Assembly: GCA_964017235.1 (NCBI GenBank)
Contig: OZ024932.1
Span: 80,665,451-80,729,450, forward strand
Origin: Sabellastarte sp. h YS-2021
Taxonomy: Eukaryota > Annelida > Polychaeta > Sabellida > Sabellidae
DNA length: 64,000 bases
Direction: 5' to 3'
This document shows positions 56,594 to 64,000 of the stretch, piece by piece. Numbering within the stretch: position 1 is the first letter of the stretch; each line of letters starts with the position of its first letter. The notes under the pieces were generated by a model. That model had not been told where the DNA came from, made no database searches, and was given only the letters and a program-made list of their open reading frames with translations. The translations under genes and the position numbers were made by a program.

Positions 56594-59500
56594 AATTTCA
56601 TAAGCTTTATTTTACAAGATTATTTTAGGGTTTTTAGTTTTTATAGTTTAAACATTTATTGACAATATGGCAGAATCAGCCACTCGTCCTTACAACTTGA
56701 GATCTAGAGAAGAAGTTGTGGAGCTTCCCATGTAATTACAGCTGTCGGATGACATCAAATTCATGTCGGATCTTTTGACCAGCGACAGGACACATACTGG
56801 GCAAGTTTCTGATTCAGAGTCTATACATGAAAGTGACTGTCAAAAATGAAAAATTACCTGATAAAATATTGGATTCGGATCCGAATGTTTCTTATAGTGA
56901 CTCTGTTAGTCAGCAGGTGATAAACATCCAAATATTAAGCCAGTTACAGTCGTTGAGCAAGAGGTTAGATGATATGGAAGCAAAAAATTGCAAAAAAAAA
57001 AGGCTATTGATCAAACCAAAATAAAAAACAAAACTGTCAAGAAAAAGGTCAAAAGTTCTGATACCCCAGTCACAGTGGCTTCTGAAACCAAAAATTCTGT
57101 TCAAATTCCGAATCTCAACACCTTAAGACAAGATGCGTTGTTACAACTTAAGGTTGAGCAAAGGCTTAAAGAATTGCAGGAAAATGACAAACCAGGTAAA
57201 GTCAAGTCTTTGAGATGTGGTTCAGTTGAGGTTATGGTGCAAAACAAAGTCAAGTGGTCTCATGAATATGTGCTCTCAGGTTCAAGTAAAGAATGCATTT
57301 CTTACGACCAGCTATCCGTCATTCAGTGGGTGGCTGGCTTTTGCCGTATTATGAAAGAGGAAAAAAATTCTGATTCCAAAGATTTTATGCTAGATTATTT
57401 GGTATCCCTTTTGGATAATGCCCAAGATTTTTCTTCGGAAGCGACAAAAGCCAGCCACACAGTGCTCCTATGTCAGATGGAGCAAGGGGAGATTGCAAAC
57501 TTCTCCCAGGTCGAGAAAATAGACAGGATCCGAAGGGCCAATGCTCAGAGACACATTCACCCTTCCAGTACCTCACACACTAATAGAAAAGGTTATCAAA
57601 AACACAGAAAGCAATGCCATGCCAGTACTTTAATCAAGGTACTTGTTCCCACAACAAAAGCCATGACACCAGAGGTGTTAGATATAACCATGTTTGCAGT
57701 GCTTGTTTTTCCAATGGTAAAACTTTCCCACATGCTGAGGTTGATTGCAAAAATAAGTTTACAAAAGTATCTGGAACAAAAAAACGAACAAATGTGAGTA
57801 TTATTTGGGCTGGTAATCCACATCATTTTGACAGATTTGTATATGCAAAGAAATTCAAAAATGCCCAGAACGAGACACAGGCCACTAAGCAAGTGGCTCT
57901 GTCATGGTCCCAGGAGGTACAACAGTTTTTCCACAACTGTCCCTCATAAATTGGTACCTAGTGAAAAATCCAGTATTCAGAAAAATCTTACCCTTTCTAA
58001 TGATGCCTGTCAAAGTACTTTGAGTGGTCGTGTTTCTCGTCATTGGGCTGATAAAAAATTTGTATCAGAACCAAGGCATTGCAATGATCTTCCCACTGTG
58101 GCCGGGGTCCCTGTGGAATATGGTAAATGTGTTCCTGCAAAGTATTCTGTGCAGAAACCATCAAGTACTGTGTTGTTACGTAACAAATTTAAATGCTTGC
58201 AAGATCTATCTGATTCACAGGACAATGGTATTAATACAGTTAAACTCCTCAAAAGTGGCCAATACCAGAAAATATTGGAGAGCGATGCCCGAAAGGGCCG
58301 AGATTTTCAATATTTTCTGTTATATGCCACTTTTGAGGAGTTTGGCTGTTGTAAACCCCACTCTATATCCTATTTGATGCCTGGTTCCAAGATATATGAT
58401 ACTCTGTCCCCAACTTCTGTAACTTCTCTTTTTACAGGAATAAATTAATTCCCCAAAAATGGTCACTGAGAGAAAGTGTCCAGTACTGATTAGTATTGGA
58501 CATATCAGTCCATAGTGAAAACCTGCAAGTGGGGTTTACTCAAGATGAAATTCACACGACTAAGTGTTTCAATTCATAGTGATACATCAGTACTTTCCAA
58601 CATCATAGTGAACGTATGACCTTGGACAGTGTAGCTGATGTTAAAAAATCTCAGGAATGTAAACTCAACCCTGATTCCGACATGCATTGGAAGCCCCACT
58701 TGGCTTCACAGAAAAGTACTTTGGAGTGGAGTAAAAACAAAATCGGGTCTTTGGACGCGGTCAATGCAAATGTCTGAAATGAAAATAAGATGAATGACAC
58801 ATTGGATTCTTGCATAACAGCTGAAGTTTGTGAACAAGCTTCCCCAGCAGATTTGTACCCAGTTTTAGACGGAAACTGTGACCATAATATTTTACAACTT
58901 AGTGATTGTGGTGACGATCATGTTACTATGGATTCTCAAAAGGTTCTTATTAATTATATTACCATCAGGTTCATACGTTTGCCATCTGCCCCCTTACTCC
59001 ATTTCACTTATATACTGGGGACCCTGTTCAGTGGAATTCCACCTTAACAAATTTAGAAACACATCAGTTGATAAAGGATAGTGGCAAACCCAATTTTTTG
59101 GGGGGTTGCAGAATTCCAGTTGATTCACATTTGAATATATATAACTGGTGTCCATACTTATCTGGTTATTAGGACGTTCAGTTTGCCAAATCTATGAGAA
59201 TTTGGCTTCCGTTTGGATTTTTCTCGAGTTAGTAATATTACTTCGACCTAAGAAAATCATGCATCTGTAATACAAAATCCCCAACATGTTCAGGCTTTTT
59301 TATGGAAGAGTTGTCCTTCAAAGCAATGTTAGGTCCTTTTCATAGTAAGCCTATTCCTTTGCATGTATCCCCCTGGTTAGAGATAAGCAGGATTTGAATA
59401 AAAAGAGGACCGTGATGGACCTCAGTTGTCCCAAAGGGGCTTCTGTGAATGCTTCTGTCCAGAAAGGCATTTACTTAGGTTCTCAATATGTTCTAAATTA

Positions 59501-61729
59501 CCCTTCTATAGACCTAATAACATCGCTTGTGCAAGTTAGGTCCTGCTGCAAAGATTTATAAAGTCGACATTAGTTGTGCCTTCAGGCAGATTAAAATAGA
59601 TCCCATGGATATTGACCTCCTGGGTTTGAAATTTGAAGATCAGTACTTCATCGATAAATCGGTAAAGTTCAGATATCATAATGAAAGCCAGATTTTTCAG
59701 TGGTGCACAGACGCCATACGATTTACAATGCAACAACATGGCTTTCCTCATCTATTTAACTACATAGATGATTTAATATATACTGGTTTACCCCGTAGTA
59801 TACATAGTAGTTTTTGCTTAAATTACTTTAGAACCTAGGTTTGGACATTTCTCATAAAAACTAGTACCACCAGATACCTTGGTCACTTGTCTAGGTATAC
59901 AAATTGATACTATCAACAGAACTTAATCGATACCAGATCAAAAATTAACTAAAATCGTTCAATTGTGTAAATCCTGGTCATATTGCAGTAAAAATCACTG
60001 CAGTCAATATTAGGTAGTCTCCTTTACATTAGTAAATGTGTTAAACCAGCCCGTTATTTTCTCAACAGAATGCAGGTTTTGCTCAGAAACAACTATGACA
60101 CACAAAAGATAGAATTAGACCAGCCATTTTTTAGGATATAGCTTGGTTTAACACCTTCTCATGTAATTTTAATGAACCTTCTCATGTAATTTTAATGGTG
60201 TCACATATTATGACAAGAAATTCCCGAGTGTCCAGGTATATTTGGATGCATACTTGACAGGTTTAGGTGGCCATTTTGATTCCATGGTTTATGCATTGGA
60301 CATTCCAATTGGCTATAATAATTAATATATCTGTCACCTCGAGATGTTAAACATAGTAGTAGCTTCAAAAGTCTGGGCTTGTCACTGGAGAGACAAGAAA
60401 ATTCAAATACATTGTGATAACATGGCTGTTGTCTAGGTCTTGAATACTGGCAGGGCTCGGGACCCTATACTGGCCAATTGTGCAAGAAATATCTGGTTAA
60501 TTACTGCCACTTATAACATTGAGTTCATTTTTTTCTCACATAGCTGGTCAGGTTAACAATATTGCAGACTTCTTGTCGCGTTGGTCTATAACTACCAACC
60601 CCATGGGAAAATTAAAGCCACCTCTTGCAGATTACATATGGGTTGGGGCACACTTGGATTTGACATTACTTAATTATCAAATATAATTGTATTTCCATTT
60701 CCTGCACAATTTTAGTTTGTATTTGTAGAATTACCTGGGATGGTAGCCCAGCTGGCCACCTCGGCTTCCACAAGACTGCTTCTGGGTTTCAGACCCTCCA
60801 CATTAAGACAGTATAGGCGTATGTGGATGGACTTCCTGGCGTTTCAGGTGGTGGGTGGACTGCCCTGTCAGGAGAATTCAGAAATTTTACTTCCTTTTAT
60901 GGAATTTCTCCATCAAAATCATCTTTCTTCAACTCATATTGCAAATTATATGGCTGCATTGACGGCCTTCCATATTGTACATGGTTGCAAACATCCATTC
61001 AGGGATGAGTGAATCCCTTTATTTTTGAAATCTATAAAAAAAAATTCAAGCTCCACTGCGTCCATCAGTCAAGTCTTATACAGATGCAAAACTTTTTAAT
61101 TCCATAGTTCAGTAGTGTCAGATATTCCCACATTCAGAAATTGTTCAACCTTTATACTTGCTATGCTTCTTTTCCTTCCTGCGACTATCAAACATTCTGC
61201 CCCATACCACTAAATCCTTTGATTCAAGTAGACAGTTGGCTGGGGGGGGGGGGGGGCTTCATCTCTTCGGGACAGACTGCTGTTCTGCTTATCAAATGGA
61301 CCAAGACTATGCAAGATAGGAAGCAATCTGTAACTATTCCTCTACCAAACCTCGGTGCTTCACCTTTGTGTCCTATCAAAGCTATCACTAACATGATTCG
61401 TGTTTTTCTGGCTGAAACCAATGACCATTTATTTGTGATCCCCAGATCATCTGTCGTGGTGCCACTCACGGAATCTGTTGCCAGAAAACATTAAAAGAAA
61501 ATTTCAAAAGAGTCTAGGTTTCCCCATTCCCCTGACTTTCCATGCCCTCAGGAGAGCAGGTGTCATGTGGGCCTTTCAACAAGGTGTTCTTTTGGATCAC
61601 ATTATGAAACATGGTACCTGAAAGTCAGATGCTGTGTGGTCATATCTTCCCTCCACCCCTTTTCCTACCTCTCCTATTTCTCTTTCCTTTCAGGCCTCCC
61701 TACGTCTCTAACCATATTTGGGGTTTGGC

Positions 61730-61893
61730 TGAACTTCTGATCTACGAATAATCAAATCTTATATTTAATACTCCATCTTATAGACTTACCATGCATTATA
61801 GATAATTTATATTCACATTTTATCATTGGTTTCGTGTGTGTAACACACCTTTCCTCCATTAGCTAGTAACAACAGTTAGACTTCTGGCATTGG
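61730..61893 (+). repeat. Split direct repeat B1 of the Ngaro-like fossil
   Basis: Begins TGAACTTCTGATCTACGAA and matches 63,281-63,446 with few differences; it lies just after the recombinase region. Confidence 0.9.
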
Positions 61894-62269
61894 AACGAAC
61901 TTCCAACTATGAACTCACCATTGGGTAACTGATGGTTCCCTTGCTGGGTATTGTTTTTCACCTTCGTCTCTCGTAGAGGTCATTACAAGGTCACTCCAAC
62001 TATTACCTTTGTTTACTTCCTTTAAAGTTGGTTATTATGCTTTATTCTCAAAGGTCAATATTCAAGGTCATCATTAGGCCTTCACCTTTGAGGGTAGTTG
62101 TGACCTTGATTCATGATAAATGAAGTTCTTTCCAGTGTCAGATTCAGTTATGATCAGAAATAAAGAATATTTGTAAATAAAATTGTGCATATGTTAAAAG
62201 AAGTAGAAATAGAATTATTAAAACCCAATTTGTGTGTTATTTCTTGTCTTGGGACTCCCTGGAGGTTAA

Positions 62270-62454
62270 TCGGGCTGGTATCAAGGTGCCAGGAAGTTCA
62301 ACCCTGGGAGGGTCCTATTTTCGAACGATTGGGAATTAGTATTGATCATCAATTGGTTTGTAAGCTTGATTCTCATTGGTGGTTGATTGGTCACCTTCCA
62401 GCAGACCTTGGGGTTCTGCCATTTGAATTTTGGAGGTGAATGGGGTGACATTGA
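62270..62454 (+). repeat. Split direct repeat A2 of the Ngaro-like fossil
   Basis: Second copy of A1, same orientation, located between B1 and B2. Confidence 0.9.
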
Positions 62455-63280
62455 TATATCACCCTCCCTTATCTTGTGCCCTCCCTATTGTATTTTGGTG
62501 TTTGTTCTTAGCATAATCAATTAGTATTGTACAGAACATATTACTGCCATGTACTGTTTTTCAGGTTGCCAGCTGTAATATTGGCTGATGTCAATCATCA
62601 CACTCACATTGCAATTGCTCTGACCAAATGCAACATGCCTTGCAACTTTATGGGGTGGTCAATTTCTGGAGCTTCCTATGGACATAATATGGTGGCTTAC
62701 TTCTTTCTGCTCCAGCTGTTATGTTTTGCAATGTTAATAATCTATTCACGAACTTTAGTAAATTGCAATTGGATGTTGTGTTCTTTCAGTAATTATTGAA
62801 CAGTAATATTATGTGTTGCAAGTTGTAATTAAATCGTCATTTCAACTTATTATGCTTCACCCCTTTGCTTAGAGCGTAACAAATGTTGCAAAATTACATT
62901 ACATGTTGTATCATCAGTAATTTCTTAGTAACAGCTTCTGAATATAAGTTATACATCCCGTTTCTCTCCAATTTTCATTATTTACAGAATGCTTATTATC
63001 TTATTTAGTATTATAGTATTTTACCATTTTAAATATTTCTATTATATACATATGCACTTTGAATTGTTGGTCATCACGTTATTGCAATTCTTGAAATGTT
63101 GATGTTACTGTAAGGGGCCGTATTATTCAGTCATGTAAGGGTCTATTATTATTTAGTTAGATGAATTGCAGGCCTACAATTCACTGGTCATTGCACTGTT
63201 GTTTTCCTGGCTACTGATCTCTTTTCTTCTGGCTTACATCTTATGTTATCCTGGCTGTTACCTTTTACCACTTCGGTGGG

Positions 63281-63446
63281 TGAACTTCTGATCTACGAAC
63301 AATCAAATCTCATATTTAATACTCCATCTTATAGACTTACCATGCATTATAAATAATTTATATTCACATTTTATCATTGGTTTTTGTGTGTGTAACACAC
63401 CTTTCTTCTATTAGCTAGTAACAACAGTTAGCATTCTGGTTATTGG
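63281..63446 (+). repeat. Split direct repeat B2 of the Ngaro-like fossil
   Basis: Second copy of B1, same orientation, marking the right end of the element. The 826 bp between A2 and B2 holds no recognised gene. Confidence 0.9.
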
Positions 63447-64000
63447 ATGTTATGCTTTCTTTTCAAGTAAGTAAGTAAGTTAAAATTAAAGTGCAAAAAC
63501 ACGTGTTATGCTGCACTATTAAAAACTAATAAATACATTAACTAATATTTACAATAATAAGCAAAAGTATATATACAAATAACAAAAAAAAAACAATTAA
63601 CAAGTGGCCAAAAAAGACCAAGAAAAACAACATTATAAGAAATGACTAGAATAAAGACTAGAGTAAAAAAGCAACAAACAACAAAGAAAACAAAATGTAA
63701 ATATAAAACAGAGACAAAGTATGAAAATATCACAGTATAATTCTAACCAAAACTACATTAGAGAAATAAATTAACACAAAGGACAAAACACAAAATAATT
63801 TAATTAAAACTTTTTAAACAGGCCACATTCTTTTAAATAATTTATAATATTACAAACATTTTCATTGAATAACATTTTCATTGTATCTTTATCTCTATAA
63901 TATTTTATTCTAGTGTCATGTAGGTTGATAAGTCAAATAATATATGCAATGACATGGAATGCACCAGGGCATATCGTCACCTTTTAACAGATAACTGTGT
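63447..64000. other. Non-coding right edge
   Basis: A short (AAGT)n run near 63,465-63,480 is followed by A-rich DNA. Nothing else is recognised before the window ends. Confidence 0.5.

Larger units (their letters stand above)
56409..63446 (+). mobile_element. Ngaro-like tyrosine-recombinase retroelement, old fossil with split direct repeats
   Basis: Two direct-repeat pairs are readable. A1 56,409-56,593 and A2 62,270-62,454 (185 bp each); B1 61,730-61,893 and B2 63,281-63,446 (about 165 bp). The order A1-genes-B1-A2-B2 is the split direct repeat layout of Ngaro/PAT-type elements. Recognisable parts are a gag-like region with zinc-like cluster (56.8-57.9 kb), reverse transcriptase (about 59.5-59.85 kb, with YIDDLIY), RNase H (about 60.2-60.6 kb) and tyrosine recombinase (60.74-61.7 kb). 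Many breaks; old. Confidence 0.88.

Noticed and set aside
62527-62799. 90-codon hydrophobic ORF
   Set aside because: Lies between A2 and B2 of the old Ngaro-like fossil, with no recognisable domain or splice support.

Overview
The window is AT-rich eukaryotic DNA with spliced genes and dense transposable elements. The mix of tyrosine-recombinase retroelements (DIRS and Ngaro types), an L2-like LINE, a PIF/Harbinger transposon with a MADF-BESS partner gene, tRNA-derived SINEs and TGACCTTGACC-type repeats suggests a marine invertebrate, most likely a mollusc. That assignment is inference; no species-diagnostic gene is present.

Only two convincing host genes are visible, both on the plus strand: gene A at 26,476-29,862 and gene B at 48,512-54,101. 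They are paralogues with the same unusual architecture. Each has a TATA box, a first coding exon of 10-13 nt, then four more exons, with intron phases 1-0-0-0. Exon 3 is exactly 111 nt in both. Both proteins start with a hydrophobic leader, carry an R-x-K-R-D furin-type site at the same place, share five cysteines, an LKHW/VKHW-x-GP motif, a WRPEK-[IL]-LYC motif and a final amphipathic helix containing VQQL. Both have AU-rich nonamers downstream of the stop. This matches the gene plan of vertebrate IL-6/G-CSF class helical cytokines. I propose a tandem pair of protostome helical-cytokine-like genes as the main discovery in the window.

Layout. 1-345: 140-bp satellite-like repeat. 346-4,900: non-coding with SINEs and a small TIR element (4,132-4,690). 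4,932-9,316: decayed DIRS-like fossil. 11,800-18,272: younger, nearly whole DIRS-like fossil with identical inverted ends and an internal complementary region. 18,961-19,679: TIR element. 20,680-24,930: PIF/Harbinger transposon with transposase (+) and MADF-BESS gene (-). 26.4-32 kb: gene A, with a MITE in its presumed 3'UTR. 35,425-40,480: L2-like LINE (-) with a 2A-like motif and an internal 924-bp triplication. About 40.9-45.7 kb: Ngaro-like fossil. 46.1-47.3 kb: minisatellite split by an L2 fragment and a SINE. 48.4-55 kb: gene B, with a recent SINE in intron 2 and a small MITE in intron 3. 56,409-63,446: old Ngaro-like fossil with a readable A1-B1-A2-B2 split-repeat layout.

The two cytokine-like genes lie about 17 kb apart in the same orientation, and nearly all of the DNA between them is transposon-derived or repetitive. 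A local duplication later pushed apart by insertions is the simplest reading.
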